From the NCBI RefSeq assembly GCF_041729615.1, contig NZ_CP154874.1, positions 4,013,501 to 4,077,500 of the forward strand: 64,000 nt of DNA, read 5' to 3'. The notes below the pieces were generated by a model. The model made no database searches. It was given only the letters and a program-made list of their open reading frames with translations, and was not told the DNA's origin. Of the stretch, positions 1-8,893 are shown one piece after another. The position numbers and the translations under genes were made by a program. This DNA is from Pseudomonas alcaligenes. GTDB taxonomy: Bacteria; Pseudomonadota; Gammaproteobacteria; Pseudomonadales; Pseudomonadaceae. How positions within the stretch are numbered: position 1 is the first letter of the stretch; the number at the start of each line of letters is the position of its first letter.

Positions 1-354
1 GCCCAGGGAGATGATGTAGTTGCCTTCGTTGTGCATGGTCTTGGGCACAAAGAAGTTCGGTACCTTGGCAGCCTTGTCGGCGCTCTTCAGCAGGTAGATG
101 TCGTCGCGCTTGACTTCGGTGTTCAGCGGGGCGCCCAGTTCCTTCCAGTTGGGGAACAGTTCGTTCAGGGCGCGCGGCTCGAAGACCGCACCGGAGAGGA
201 TGTGAGCGCCGACTTCGGAACCCTTCTCGACCACGCAGACGCTGATTTCTTTGCCGGCTTCAGCGGCCTTCTGCTTCAGTCGGCAGGCGGCGGACAGGCC
301 GGAGGGGCCGGCGCCGACGATGACGACGTCGAATTCCATAAATTCGCGTTCCAC
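1..354 (-). CDS. Electron transfer flavoprotein-ubiquinone oxidoreductase, N-terminal part
   Basis: Start of the inner-membrane flavoprotein that takes electrons from ETF and passes them to ubiquinone, linking acyl-CoA and amino-acid dehydrogenation to respiration. About 118 residues are visible and the gene runs off the left edge. The N-terminus carries a dinucleotide-binding GAGPSG motif (residues 14-19) typical of the FAD fold. I chose the GTG at 352-354 because an AGGAGA Shine-Dalgarno lies at 361-366 with 6-nt spacing; the in-frame ATG at 337-339 is too far from it. The gene is divergent from etfBA, which encodes its electron donor. Seen: motif and ribosome-binding site. Known: family role. 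Identity is firm, although the iron-sulphur C-terminus lies outside the window. Confidence 0.92.
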   Translation of the reverse strand, partial: MEREFMEFDVVIVGAGPSGLSAACRLKQKAAEAGKEISVCVVEKGSEVGAHILSGAVFEPRALNELFPNWKELGAPLNTEVKRDDIYLLKSADKAAKVPNFFVPKTMHNEGNYIISLG

Positions 355-678
355 AGAGAATCTCCTACTCAAGGCTTCTTCGGTGTTGTTGATCTGGCTT
401 GGCTAGGCTTTCTCTGGCCTGCGCGCTGGGCATTATATATACAGGCCCTTCGGCGTCCAATACAAACGTTTGTTTGAATTTTCTCAAAGCCTGATAGCGC
501 AAGGGCTGGCGCCAGATAAAAGGGCGGTTTTTCGTGTTGACCGAAAAAGGCGTTCCGGTCAAGATACGGTCGGTTTTGCGTTCGCCGTATGGGCTGACCG
601 TCGGTTCCGGCCGACTAGCATCACCGGCCAGGCTCGCCTTGGCGACATTCTTATTCACCGGAGAGTAACGAGGAATCC
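355..678. promoter_or_regulatory. Divergent ETF-QO / etfBA control region
   Basis: This 324-nt stretch holds no gene. On the minus strand a TTGGAC box (455-460) and a perfect TATAAT (432-437) are 17 nt apart and point at the ETF-QO gene. On the plus strand a weaker TTGACC (537-542) with CAAGAT (560-565), also 17 nt apart, points at etfB. A PsrA-like site at 463-476 abuts the minus-strand -35 box. The boxes are read by eye; no transcription start is known here. Confidence 0.55.
463..476. promoter_or_regulatory. Candidate PsrA operator
   Basis: CAAAC-N4-GTTTG fits the published PsrA consensus (G/C)AAAC-N2-4-GTTTG/C. PsrA is a TetR-family repressor relieved by long-chain fatty acids in Pseudomonas, and the etfAB and ETF-QO genes are reported members of its regulon. 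The site touches the -35 box of the minus-strand promoter, which suits repression. The motif is seen; binding is inferred. Confidence 0.6.
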
Positions 679-1428
679 ATGAAGGTTCTTGTAGCTGTCA
701 AACGAGTGGTCGACTACAACGTCAAGGTTCGCGTCAAAGCGGACAACTCCGGCGTCGACCTCGCCAACGTCAAGATGTCGATGAACCCCTTCTGCGAAAT
801 CGCCGTCGAAGAGGCCGTTCGCCTGAAAGAGAAGGGCGTCGCTAGTGAGATCGTCGTCGTCACCATCGGCCCGAACGCCGCTCAGGAACAACTGCGCACC
901 GCCCTGGCCCTGGGTGCTGACCGTTCCATCCTGGTCGAGACCAACGAAGAGCTGAACTCCCTGGCCGTGGCCAAGCTGCTGAAAGCCGTGGTCGACAAGG
1001 AGCAGCCGCAACTGGTCATTATGGGCAAGCAAGCCATCGACAGCGACAACAACCAGACCGGCCAGATGCTGGGCGCCCTGACCGGCTTCGCCCAGGGTAC
1101 CTTCGCCTCCAAGGTTGAAGTGGCTGGCGACAAGGTCAACGTGACCCGCGAAATCGACGGCGGCCTGCAGACCGTCGCCCTGGCCCTGCCGGCGATCGTC
1201 ACCACCGACCTGCGCCTGAACGAGCCGCGCTACGCGTCGCTGCCGAACATCATGAAAGCCAAGAAGAAGCCGCTGGACGTGGTGACTCCGGACGCCCTGG
1301 GCGTTTCCACCACCTCCACCGTAAAGACCCTGAAAGTCGAAGCTCCGGCTGCCCGCAGCGCCGGCATCAAGGTCAAGTCCGTGGCTGAACTGGTCGAGAA
1401 ACTGAAGAACGAGGCGAAGGTAATCTAA
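679..1428 (+). CDS. etfB: Electron transfer flavoprotein subunit beta
   Basis: Beta subunit (249 aa) of the soluble heterodimeric ETF, which accepts electrons from acyl-CoA dehydrogenases and hands them to ETF-QO. The length is normal for the family and the N-terminus ([20 protein letters not shown]) is characteristic. A GAGGAA ribosome-binding site precedes the ATG. The stop codon abuts the etfA start codon (TAA-ATG), so the two subunits are translated in tandem. The divergent ETF-QO gene and the AtuD acyl-CoA dehydrogenase elsewhere in this window are natural partners. Expression probably responds to fatty acids through the PsrA-like site upstream. Confidence 0.97.
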   Translation: MKVLVAVKRVVDYNVKVRVKADNSGVDLANVKMSMNPFCEIAVEEAVRLKEKGVASEIVVVTIGPNAAQEQLRTALALGADRSILVETNEELNSLAVAKLLKAVVDKEQPQLVIMGKQAIDSDNNQTGQMLGALTGFAQGTFASKVEVAGDKVNVTREIDGGLQTVALALPAIVTTDLRLNEPRYASLPNIMKAKKKPLDVVTPDALGVSTTSTVKTLKVEAPAARSAGIKVKSVAELVEKLKNEAKVI

Positions 1429-2358
1429 ATGACTATCTTGGTTGTTGCTGAACACACTAACGCCGCTCTGGCCGCTGCCACCCTGAACACCGTGGCCGCC
1501 GCTCAGAAAATCGGTGGTGACATTCACGTTCTGGTCGCTGGCGCCAACGCCGGTGCCGCTGCCGAAGCCGCTGCCAAAATCGCTGGCGTGAGCAAGGTAC
1601 TGGTCGCCGACAACGCTGCCTTCGCCAACCAGCTGCCGGAAAACGTCGCTCCGCTGGTCGCCGAACTGGGCAAGGGCTACAGCCACATCCTTGCTGCCGC
1701 CACCAGCAACGGCAAGAACATCCTGCCGCGCGTCGCCGCTGCCCTGGATGTCGACCAGATCTCCGAGATCATCGCCGTTGAAAGCGCCGACACCTTCAAG
1801 CGCCCGATCTATGCCGGTAACGCCATCGCTACCGTGCAGTCCTCGGCTGCCGTGAAAGTGATCACAGTGCGTGGCACCGGCTTCGACGCCGCTGCTGCCG
1901 AAGGCGGTTCCGCTGCCATCGAAGCCGTGGCTGCTGGCGGCGACGCCGGCAAGTCGTCCTTCGTCGGCGAAGAGCTGGCCAAGTCCGACCGTCCGGAACT
2001 GACCGCTGCCAAGATCGTCGTATCCGGCGGCCGTGGCATGGGCAACGGTGACAACTTCAAGCACCTGTACGCCCTGGCCGACAAGCTGGGCGCTGCCGTT
2101 GGCGCCTCGCGTGCCGCCGTCGACGCCGGCTTCGTGCCGAACGACATGCAGGTCGGCCAGACCGGCAAGATCGTCGCGCCGCAGCTGTACATCGCGGTCG
2201 GCATCTCCGGTGCCATCCAGCACCTGGCCGGTATGAAGGACTCCAAGGTCATCGTCGCCATCAACAAGGACGAAGAAGCCCCGATCTTCCAGGTGGCTGA
2301 CTACGGCCTGGTGGCTGACCTGTTCGAAGCCGTACCGGAGCTCGAGAAACTGGTCTGA
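1429..2358 (+). CDS. etfA: Electron transfer flavoprotein subunit alpha
   Basis: Alpha subunit (309 aa) of ETF, carrying the C-terminal FAD-binding domain. The segment [14 protein letters not shown] and the later [12 protein letters not shown] stretch are the conserved FAD-contact regions of this family. It follows etfB with no gap and is closed by a strong intrinsic terminator about 20 nt after its stop, so etfBA is a two-gene operon. The length is normal and nothing looks broken. Confidence 0.97.
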   Translation: MTILVVAEHTNAALAAATLNTVAAAQKIGGDIHVLVAGANAGAAAEAAAKIAGVSKVLVADNAAFANQLPENVAPLVAELGKGYSHILAAATSNGKNILPRVAAALDVDQISEIIAVESADTFKRPIYAGNAIATVQSSAAVKVITVRGTGFDAAAAEGGSAAIEAVAAGGDAGKSSFVGEELAKSDRPELTAAKIVVSGGRGMGNGDNFKHLYALADKLGAAVGASRAAVDAGFVPNDMQVGQTGKIVAPQLYIAVGISGAIQHLAGMKDSKVIVAINKDEEAPIFQVADYGLVADLFEAVPELEKLV

Positions 2359-2377
2359 TCCGGTTTCCCGACCCAAC

Positions 2378-2407
2378 AAAAAAACCCGCTCGATGAGCGG
2401 GTTTTTT
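2378..2407. terminator. Bidirectional intrinsic terminator after etfA
   Basis: Seven-base-pair stem CCCGCTC/GAGCGGG (2385-2391 / 2395-2401) with a 3-nt loop, A-tract before and T-tract after. It serves etfBA on the plus strand and the convergent hydrolase gene on the minus strand. Confidence 0.9.
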
Positions 2408-2422
2408 GCTTTCCGGGGGCAG

Positions 2423-3346
2423 CTATTTCAGGCTTTCGAGGAACGCCTGGTAGTGCCGGGCCGTCTCCTCGGGGCGCTCGATCATCGGTGCATGGCCGCA
2501 GTCTGGCATGATCACCACGCTCGGTTGCTTCAGCAGCGGCTTCATCACCTCGATGCTGGAAACATCCAGCACGCGGTCCTGCTCGCCCCACAGCAGCAGC
2601 GTCGGTACCTGAATCTTCGGTAGCTCAGGTTCCAGGGGTACATAGCGCTCGCGCAACTGGGCGAAGATCTTGTCGTAGTGCACCTGGTTGGCCATGGACT
2701 GCTCGGCGAAGTGGCGCTTGAGCGACTCCGGCAGGGGCGGCGGGTTGACGAAGACGAAACGCATCAGCGCATCGAAGTCCTCGGCCTGGCGTACCACCAG
2801 CGGATTGGGCTGGCCGCGCTCGATCATTTCGAACATCTCGCTCTTGCATGGCGAGGTGACGCCGGCGTTGTCCAGCAAGGCGACGCTCAGGATCTGTTCG
2901 GGATGGCGGGCGGCATAGAGCGCGGCGATGTGGCCGCCCATCGAGTTGCCGATCAGGTGCAGGCGGGTGAGGCCCAGTGTCTTGGCAAAGGCATGCAGGC
3001 GCTCGGTCTGGCTGGCGACGTCGTAGTTGATGTCCGGTTTGCTGCTTTCGCCGAACCCCGGCAGGTCCGGCGCGATCACTCGGTAGTCCTTGAAGTGGCG
3101 GGCGAAGCGTAACCAGTTGTCACGGTTGGCGCCGAAGCCATGCAGCATCAGCAGGGGTTCGCCCTCTGCCGGGCCGCCTTCATAGTAATGTATGGTCAGA
3201 CCCTCGACCTGCACCGTGCGGGGTTCGAGACCCGCCAGTTGCCGCTCGACGAATTGCACGCTGGCCAGCAGTGCGCCGGGGGAGAGGTAGAGCACTCCCG
3301 CAGTAGCGGCCAGCAGCAGGATGAGGCCGAGCAAGAACTTTTTCAT
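2423..3346 (-). CDS. Membrane-anchored alpha/beta hydrolase (PlaF-like lipase/phospholipase)
   Basis: A 307-aa alpha/beta-hydrolase with an N-terminal hydrophobic helix (about residues 4-22) that should anchor it to the inner membrane facing the periplasm. Visible elements are the oxyanion segment LLMLHGFGAN, the nucleophile elbow GNSMGG with Ser135, an acid Asp in WGEQD (Asp257) and His285 in DCGH, so the triad is intact. Size, anchor and location beside etfA recall P. aeruginosa PA2949 (PlaF), a phospholipase A that remodels membrane glycerophospholipids. That equivalence rests on memory and is an inference. The ribosome-binding site AAGGAATCGCC supports the start. It is transcribed convergently with etfBA and shares their terminator. 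Confidence 0.8.
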   Translation of the reverse strand: MKKFLLGLILLLAATAGVLYLSPGALLASVQFVERQLAGLEPRTVQVEGLTIHYYEGGPAEGEPLLMLHGFGANRDNWLRFARHFKDYRVIAPDLPGFGESSKPDINYDVASQTERLHAFAKTLGLTRLHLIGNSMGGHIAALYAARHPEQILSVALLDNAGVTSPCKSEMFEMIERGQPNPLVVRQAEDFDALMRFVFVNPPPLPESLKRHFAEQSMANQVHYDKIFAQLRERYVPLEPELPKIQVPTLLLWGEQDRVLDVSSIEVMKPLLKQPSVVIMPDCGHAPMIERPEETARHYQAFLESLK

Positions 3347-3437
3347 GGCGATTCCTTATCGCTAATTATTATTAGGTGTGCGGGTTACGCTAGCATGAAG
3401 CGGTTCGGCTCCGTGAGCGAGTTGCGAACCTGTCGCC

Positions 3438-4304
3438 ATGATCATTCGAGCGGTGCATGAGATGCGAGAAACGCTGCTGTTGAAGGCCCTGCCACTGCTG
3501 GCCCTGCTGCTGTTGCCCGGCTTGTCCGCCGCCGTCGGCAAGTGCGAGCGCCTGGTGGCCACCGGCAATCCGGAATACCCACCTTACCTGTGGCGAGATC
3601 CGCAGAGCCCGCAGCACCTGATCGGTGCCAACGCCGACCTGCTGAACCTGATCGGCGAGCAGCTCGGCGTGAAAATCGAGATCCTGCACACCGGGCCCTG
3701 GTCGCGCGCCCAGGACGAGGTACGCACCGGCCGGGTCGACCTGCTGGCCGGCGCCTTCCTTACCCTGCCACGCCTGGAGCACATGGACTACGTACACCCG
3801 GCCTTCTTCGTCACGCCCAGCGTGGTCTGGGTGCGCAAGGAACAGGGCTTCCCCTACAGCGGCTGGGAGGATCTGCGCGGACGCACCGGCGGCACTCTGG
3901 TGAATAACAGCTTCGGCCAGCAGTTTGACGCCTTCGCCAAGGCCAATCTGAACCTGGAGGAGGTGCCTAGCCTGATCCAGGCCTTCCAGAAGCTGTTGCT
4001 CGGACGCACCGACTACGTGCTGTACGAACGCTACCCGGGCGTGGCGCTGGCCAATACCCAGGGCATGCTGGACAGCCTGGAGACCCTGGAGCCGCCGATC
4101 TCAAGTGAAGGGCTGTACCTGACCCTGTCGCATAGCTCGGCCTGCAACGATCCCTGGCTGCGCGGACAGCTGGCGAAAAAGATGACAGAATTGGTCGCCG
4201 CCGGCCTGCCGGAAACTCTTCTGCAGCGCAACCTGGAGCGCTGGAAGGCCCAGCAGCTGCAAGCCGCCGACGTTCCCCCGCAAGAGCAGGAAGTGCCTCA
4301 GTGA
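3438..4304 (+). CDS. Periplasmic solute-binding-like protein (SBP_bac_3 fold)
   Basis: A 288-aa secreted protein with a signal peptide (hydrophobic stretch ending LLLPGLSAAVG) followed by a type-II periplasmic binding fold typical of amino-acid binding proteins. The in-frame ATG at 3462 (MRETLLLKALPLL) gives a more usual signal peptide than the upstream ATG, so the true start is uncertain. No permease or ATPase lies nearby. Its GTG-overlapped neighbours are a DUF4398 lipoprotein and an OmpA-type lipoprotein, which suggests an envelope or sensing role more than import. The ligand cannot be told. Confidence 0.7.
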   Translation: MIIRAVHEMRETLLLKALPLLALLLLPGLSAAVGKCERLVATGNPEYPPYLWRDPQSPQHLIGANADLLNLIGEQLGVKIEILHTGPWSRAQDEVRTGRVDLLAGAFLTLPRLEHMDYVHPAFFVTPSVVWVRKEQGFPYSGWEDLRGRTGGTLVNNSFGQQFDAFAKANLNLEEVPSLIQAFQKLLLGRTDYVLYERYPGVALANTQGMLDSLETLEPPISSEGLYLTLSHSSACNDPWLRGQLAKKMTELVAAGLPETLLQRNLERWKAQQLQAADVPPQEQEVPQ

Positions 4305-4651
4305 ACCGACCCCTTATTCTCGCCCTGGCGCTGCTGGCCCTGGCCGGCTGTGCCAACGACCCGGCTCCGCACGAGCAGATGCGCTTGACTACCCAGGCCG
4401 TGCAGCAGGCCCGCGCCGTCGGTGCCGACCAGCAGATCGAGGAAATGCAGCTGGCCGAGAAGAAACTGGCGCGTGCCGAGAAGAACATGGGCGAGGCCGA
4501 CTACAAGCGCGCCCGCATGTTCGCCGAGCAGGCCGAACTGGATGCCCGCCTGGCCGAGGCCAAGGTACTCAACCTGAAGAGCCAGAAGCAGCTGGACGAA
4601 CTGAATGCGCGGATCACCCGCCTGCGCAAGCAACTGGGGGAGATGCCGTGA
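4301..4651 (+). CDS. DUF4398 lipoprotein
   Basis: A 116-aa lipoprotein. The signal peptide ends in lipobox LAGC with Cys17. The mature part is almost wholly charged heptad-like helix (residues about 28-112), as in DUF4398 proteins. It starts with GTG overlapping the previous stop by 4 nt and its own stop overlaps the next start (TGATG), so the three genes are translationally coupled. DUF4398 domains commonly sit beside or are fused to OmpA peptidoglycan-binding domains, as here. The molecular function is unknown; a periplasmic spacer or coiled-coil role is a guess. Confidence 0.82.
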   Translation: MNRPLILALALLALAGCANDPAPHEQMRLTTQAVQQARAVGADQQIEEMQLAEKKLARAEKNMGEADYKRARMFAEQAELDARLAEAKVLNLKSQKQLDELNARITRLRKQLGEMP

Positions 4652-5457
4652 TGGTCAAGGTCACTCTGGGCGGCGCCATGCTGCTGTCCCTCGCCCTGCT
4701 GGGTGGATGCGCCAGCCAGCAGGGGCGCCAGGCTGTAGCGGATGCCGAAGCGAGCTTCCTGTCGGTCAAGGAAGATACCGACGTGCTGCGCAGCGCGCCC
4801 AAGGACGTGATCCGCGCCGGTGAGACGCTGGCCCGTGCCGAGCGCCTGTCCAGCTATTGGGGCAGCGGCCAGGATGTCGAGCATTTCGCCTTCCTCAGTC
4901 AGCGCTACAGCCAGATTGCTCGGCAGCATGCCGAGTTGAACCTCAACCAGGAGCGTCTGGCCAAGCTCGAGCTCGAGCGCGAGCGCCTGCAGCTGGCGCT
5001 GCGCGAAGCCAAGCTGCTCAGTGCCCAGCAGCAGGGCCAGTGGCTGGAGGAGCAGGTGGTCAGCCTGGCCGCCAGCGAAACCGACCGTGGCCTGGTGATG
5101 ACCCTCGGTGACGTGCTGTTCGATGCCGGCCGTACCGAGCTCAAGGCTTCGGCCAACCGCACCATCCTCAAGCTGGTGCAGTTCCTGCAGATTAACCCGC
5201 GGCGCACGGTGCGCATCGAGGGCTATACCGACAATCGTGGCGATGCCCGGGAAAATCTCGAGCTCTCTCGCGCACGCGCGCAGGCGGTGGCCGATCTGCT
5301 GACCGACCTCGGCATCGAAGGGCGGCGCCTGGAGGTGGTGGGGTACGGTGAGGCTCATCCATTGGCCGAGAACGCCTCGGCCAAAGGGCGTGCGCAAAAT
5401 CGCCGGGTGGAGATCCTGATCTCCGATGAGGCCGGCAAGCTCGGCGCCCAGCGCTGA
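4651..5457 (+). CDS. OmpA-family peptidoglycan-binding lipoprotein
   Basis: A 268-aa outer-membrane lipoprotein with lipobox LGGC (Cys20), a long helical middle region (about 30-150) resembling DUF4398, and a C-terminal OmpA_C domain. In that domain the phrases DVLFDAGRTELK, IEGYTDNRGD and LSRARAQAVADLL are the usual peptidoglycan-binding signature. It should tether the outer membrane to the cell wall. The start is ATG 4651, with an in-frame GTG at 4648 possible. It is the last gene of a three-gene operon ended by a strong terminator at 5477-5507. Confidence 0.88.
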   Translation: MVKVTLGGAMLLSLALLGGCASQQGRQAVADAEASFLSVKEDTDVLRSAPKDVIRAGETLARAERLSSYWGSGQDVEHFAFLSQRYSQIARQHAELNLNQERLAKLELERERLQLALREAKLLSAQQQGQWLEEQVVSLAASETDRGLVMTLGDVLFDAGRTELKASANRTILKLVQFLQINPRRTVRIEGYTDNRGDARENLELSRARAQAVADLLTDLGIEGRRLEVVGYGEAHPLAENASAKGRAQNRRVEILISDEAGKLGAQR

Positions 5458-5476
5458 CACAGCCGTCGCTGCAGCG

Positions 5477-5507
5477 AAAACCCCGGAGCCCAGGCCCGGG
5501 GTTTTTT
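5477..5507 (+). terminator. Intrinsic terminator
   Basis: GC-rich hairpin CCCCGG-A-GCC / GGC-CCGGGG with a single bulged A, followed by six T. It closes the binding-protein / DUF4398 / OmpA operon. Confidence 0.85.
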
Positions 5508-5565
5508 GTTGGGTCACAGTCTGATGTGAGTGGTGCAAATTTCACTCTGAGCTGGAACAGATGAA

Positions 5566-5631
5566 ACTGTACCGCTAGCATATTTCCTGACTGTATCGCC
5601 AAGACTGAACTGTATTTCGCTACTGTTATGG
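5566..5631 (+). promoter_or_regulatory. Direct repeats upstream of MocR-type regulator
   Basis: Four direct copies of an ACTGT-centred word lie just before the regulator gene: ACTGTACCGC (5566), ACTGTATCGC (5590), ACTGTATTTCGC (5609) and ACTGTTATGG (5622). Spacings are 24, 19 and 13 nt. MocR/GabR/PdxR proteins bind direct repeats of this kind at their own promoters, so these are candidate autoregulatory sites. The repeats are seen; the role is inferred. Confidence 0.5.
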
Positions 5632-5655
5632 TTCAGTCGCGAATGGAGTTTCCTC

Positions 5656-7086
5656 ATGACCAGTTTGTTGCTTTACCAGCGTATCGCCCAGCAGCTGGCC
5701 GAGGATATCCGTCGTGGCGTCTACCAACCGGGCGAGCGCGTGCCTTCGGTGCGCAAGATGAGTTCGCAGCTCAGCGTCAGCCACGCCACCGTGCTGCAGG
5801 CCTACGCCAATCTCGAGGACATGGGCCTGATCCGTGCCCGCCCGCAGTCCGGCTTCTATGTGCACCAGACCGCCGGCCTGACCGCGCCGACCCCGGACAT
5901 CGCGCGGGTCGAGCGGCCGTCCATGGTCACCCGCAGCAGCATCATCAGCCAGGTGCTCACCGAGTCGCGCCAGGAAGGGGTGTTCCCCCTCGGCGCCGCC
6001 GTTCCGCACGTGGACTACCTGCCGGTGCGCTCGCTGCACCAGCAACTGGCCAAGGTCACCCGCTTCCAGAGCCCGCGCGCCTTCAGCTACATGTTCAGCC
6101 CCGGCTACGAGCCGCTGCGGCGCCAGGTGGCGATCCGCATGCGCGACGCCGGCGTGGTGGTCGACCCTTCCGAGGTGGTGATCACCCACGGCTGCGTGGA
6201 CGCCATCCACATGGCCCTGCGGGTCGTGACCCAGCCAGGTGACCTGATCGCCGCCGAGTCGCCGACCTACTACGGCCTGCTGCAACTGGCCGAAGTGCTG
6301 GGTCTGAAAGTCATCGAGATCCCCAGCGACCCGACCACCGGGCTCAGCCTTGAGGCCCTGCAGCTGGCCGCCAACCAGTGGCCGATCAAGGCCCTGGTGC
6401 TGACCGCGCGGCTGTCCAACCCGCTCGGTGGCAGCATCCCCGAGGAGCGCCAGAAGCAGCTGCTGCGCCTGACTGCCGACCACGGCATCCGGGTGATCGA
6501 GGACGACATCTACGGCGAGCTGCTGTTCGAGCCGGGCCGCAGCAAGGCGCTCAAGGCTTTCGATCGCGACGACCAGGTGGTGTATTGCTCGAGCTTCTCC
6601 AAAACCCTGTCGCCGGGCGTGCGCATCGGCTGGATCATCGCCGGGCGCTATCAGGAGGAGGTGGAGCGGCTGCAGACCTTCAGCACCCATTCGGCCTGCA
6701 GCGTGACCCAGATGGGCGTGGCTGCCTACCTGGAGAACGGCGGCTACGACCGCCACCTGCGGCACATCCGCCAGGAGTACCGCAAGAACATGACCGCCTA
6801 CCAGCTGGCGGTGCAGCAGCACTTCCCGGAAGGCACGCAGATGACCCGGCCCAATGGTGGCTTCATCCTCTGGGTCAGCCTGCCGGGCAAGGTCAGCGCC
6901 CAGGAGCTGCATGTGCGTGCGCTGCAGCAGGGCATCAGCATCGCCCCGGGGCTGATCTTCAGTAACACCGAGCAGTTCAACCACTGCTTGCGGCTGACCT
7001 GCGGCGTGCCGTGGAATCGTGAGTCCGAGCGGGCGATCATGACTCTCGGTGCCCTGGCCAAGCAGCTCTGCCAGGAAAACGCTTAA
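5656..7086 (+). CDS. MocR-family transcriptional regulator (GntR HTH plus aminotransferase-like domain)
   Basis: A 476-aa regulator with an N-terminal GntR winged helix (residues about 5-75, with PSVRKMSSQLSVSHATVLQAY as recognition region) and a C-terminal class I aminotransferase fold (about 110-470). The PLP-lysine is visible as Lys316 in SSFSKTLSPG, and Asp283/Tyr286 in DDIYGEL are the usual cofactor contacts, so it can probably bind PLP. Such proteins sense amino-acid-like effectors through PLP. The target is unknown; repeats in its own promoter suggest autoregulation. Downstream genes face the same way but are separated by 64 nt. Confidence 0.9.
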   Translation: MTSLLLYQRIAQQLAEDIRRGVYQPGERVPSVRKMSSQLSVSHATVLQAYANLEDMGLIRARPQSGFYVHQTAGLTAPTPDIARVERPSMVTRSSIISQVLTESRQEGVFPLGAAVPHVDYLPVRSLHQQLAKVTRFQSPRAFSYMFSPGYEPLRRQVAIRMRDAGVVVDPSEVVITHGCVDAIHMALRVVTQPGDLIAAESPTYYGLLQLAEVLGLKVIEIPSDPTTGLSLEALQLAANQWPIKALVLTARLSNPLGGSIPEERQKQLLRLTADHGIRVIEDDIYGELLFEPGRSKALKAFDRDDQVVYCSSFSKTLSPGVRIGWIIAGRYQEEVERLQTFSTHSACSVTQMGVAAYLENGGYDRHLRHIRQEYRKNMTAYQLAVQQHFPEGTQMTRPNGGFILWVSLPGKVSAQELHVRALQQGISIAPGLIFSNTEQFNHCLRLTCGVPWNRESERAIMTLGALAKQLCQENA

Positions 7087-7150
7087 CCCGAAACGGCTGG
7101 CGGCTCCGTCTACCCGGGCGAATGGACTTTTCGCCCGAGGAGACCCCGCC

Positions 7151-8881
7151 ATGTCCAGCATCGCCCCCCAACCCCTGCTCGCCGGCTTCGGCGCCACCTT
7201 GGCGCTGGCCCTGGCCGCCTGCAGCGCCTCCCACGATGACTCGGCCAGCCGTGCTGCGCCGCCACAGCTGGCCGAGCCCGAGGCCAAGCAGGAAGTGCTG
7301 CGCGAGGAGGTGGATGCCAACGCCTCCTATGCTCAGCCCTCGGTCGCGGCGGGATCGATGGAAGCCCGCAAGGCTGTGCCACAGCTTATGCCGATGATCG
7401 CCCCGGCGGCGCCGCTGGCCGACAGCGCTGCCTTCGGCTACCAGGACGTCTACCGCGAGCAGTACCAGAAGATCGAGAGCAGCCCGGTGCAGGCCGTGGC
7501 CCAGCAGCCGGTATCGACTTTCAGCATCGACGTCGATACTGGCGCCTACGCCAACGTGCGGCGCTTCCTCAACGATGGCAGCCTGCCGCCCAAGGATGCA
7601 GTGCGCCTGGAGGAGCTGGTCAACTACTTCCCCTACGCCTATCCCAAGCCCGAGGGCGACGTGCCGTTCAGCGTCGCCACCGAGCTGGCGACCACGCCGT
7701 GGAACCCCGAGACCCGCTTGCTGCGCGTGGCGATCAAGGCTGCCGATCTGAGTGCCGCCGAGCTGCCGCCGGCCAACCTGGTGTTCCTGGTCGACGTGTC
7801 CGGCTCCATGGACCGTCGCGAGGGCCTGCCGATGGTGCAGAGCACGCTCAAGCTGCTGGTCGATCAGCTGCGCCCGCAGGACCGCGTGGCCCTGGTCACC
7901 TATGCCGGCAATGCCAGCGTGGTGCTGGAATCCACCGCCGGTAGCGACAAGGCCAAGATCCGCGCGGCCATCGACCAGCTCAGTGCGGGCGGCTCCACCG
8001 CCGGCGAGTCGGGTATCCAGCTGGCCTACCAGGAAGCGCAGAAGAGCATGCTCAAGGGCGGCATCAACCGCATCCTGCTGGCCACCGACGGCGACTTCAA
8101 CGTCGGCATCAGCGACTTCGAGACGCTCAAGCAGCTGGCCGCCGACAAGCGCAAGACCGGTGTCTCGCTGACCACCCTTGGCTTCGGCACCGACAACTAC
8201 AACGAGCAGCTGATGGAGCAGCTGGCCGATGCCGGTGACGGCAACTACGCCTACATCGACAACCTGCGCGAGGCGCGCAAGGTGCTGGTCGACCAGCTCA
8301 GTTCGACCCTGGCCGTGGTGGCCAAGGACGTGAAGATCCAGGTCGAGTTCAACCCGGCCGAGGTCAGCGAATACCGCCTGCTGGGCTACGAGAACCGCGC
8401 GCTGAAGCGCGAGGACTTCAGCAACGACAAGGTCGACGCCGGCGAGATTGGCGCCGGGCATACCGTCACGGCCCTGTACGAAGTGGTGCCGGTGGGCGCC
8501 AAGGGCTGGCTGGAGCCGCTGCGCTATACCCAGGCCAATGAAAAGCCGGGCAAAGCCGGCGAGATCGCCTGGCTGCGCCTGCGCTACAAGGCGCCGGAGG
8601 GTGGCGCCAGCCAGCTGGTCGAGCGCCCGATCAGCAAGGGCCAGGCGACGCCGATCAACCAGGCCAGCGAAGACCTGCGCTTCGCCGCCGCGGTGGCCGC
8701 CTTCGCCCAGCAGCTCGGGGATGCCAAGTACACCGGCGACTTTTCCCTGGCCGACAGCGCCAGGCTGGCACGCGGCGCCAAGGGCGAGGACCCGTTCGGC
8801 CTGCGCGGCGAGTTCGTGCAGCTGGTCGAACTGGCGCAGAGCCTGCAAACTCCGCAAAACGTTCAAGTCAGGGCCGACTAA
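7151..8881 (+). CDS. vWA-domain lipoprotein (YfbK-like)
   Basis: A 576-aa lipoprotein with lipobox LAAC (Cys24). It then has a von Willebrand N-terminal domain (about 95-190, with TFSIDVDTGAYANVRRFL), a vWA domain starting near 208 with the MIDAS motif DVSGS (Asp215, Ser217, Ser219), and a C-terminal DUF3520-type region. The arrangement matches E. coli YfbK, whose function is not established. The start at 7151 is chosen over the longer frame because GAGGA precedes it and it restores the lipoprotein signal. The ECF sigma gene follows within 15 nt, suggesting that this surface protein and the sigma factor work together. Confidence 0.87.
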   Translation: MSSIAPQPLLAGFGATLALALAACSASHDDSASRAAPPQLAEPEAKQEVLREEVDANASYAQPSVAAGSMEARKAVPQLMPMIAPAAPLADSAAFGYQDVYREQYQKIESSPVQAVAQQPVSTFSIDVDTGAYANVRRFLNDGSLPPKDAVRLEELVNYFPYAYPKPEGDVPFSVATELATTPWNPETRLLRVAIKAADLSAAELPPANLVFLVDVSGSMDRREGLPMVQSTLKLLVDQLRPQDRVALVTYAGNASVVLESTAGSDKAKIRAAIDQLSAGGSTAGESGIQLAYQEAQKSMLKGGINRILLATDGDFNVGISDFETLKQLAADKRKTGVSLTTLGFGTDNYNEQLMEQLADAGDGNYAYIDNLREARKVLVDQLSSTLAVVAKDVKIQVEFNPAEVSEYRLLGYENRALKREDFSNDKVDAGEIGAGHTVTALYEVVPVGAKGWLEPLRYTQANEKPGKAGEIAWLRLRYKAPEGGASQLVERPISKGQATPINQASEDLRFAAAVAAFAQQLGDAKYTGDFSLADSARLARGAKGEDPFGLRGEFVQLVELAQSLQTPQNVQVRAD

Positions 8882-8893
8882 TTGAACCAACCC

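Noticed and set aside
655-2379. Long minus-strand open frame of 574 codons across etfBA
   Set aside because: It is the antisense shadow of two well-conserved genes; its translation is Gly/Val/Asp-rich without any recognisable domain, typical of high-GC codon bias.
4301-5457. Pal/TolB-type operon around the OmpA lipoprotein
   Set aside because: The OmpA domain is Pal-like, but the neighbouring genes are DUF4398 and a binding protein with no tol genes, so Pal itself is unlikely.
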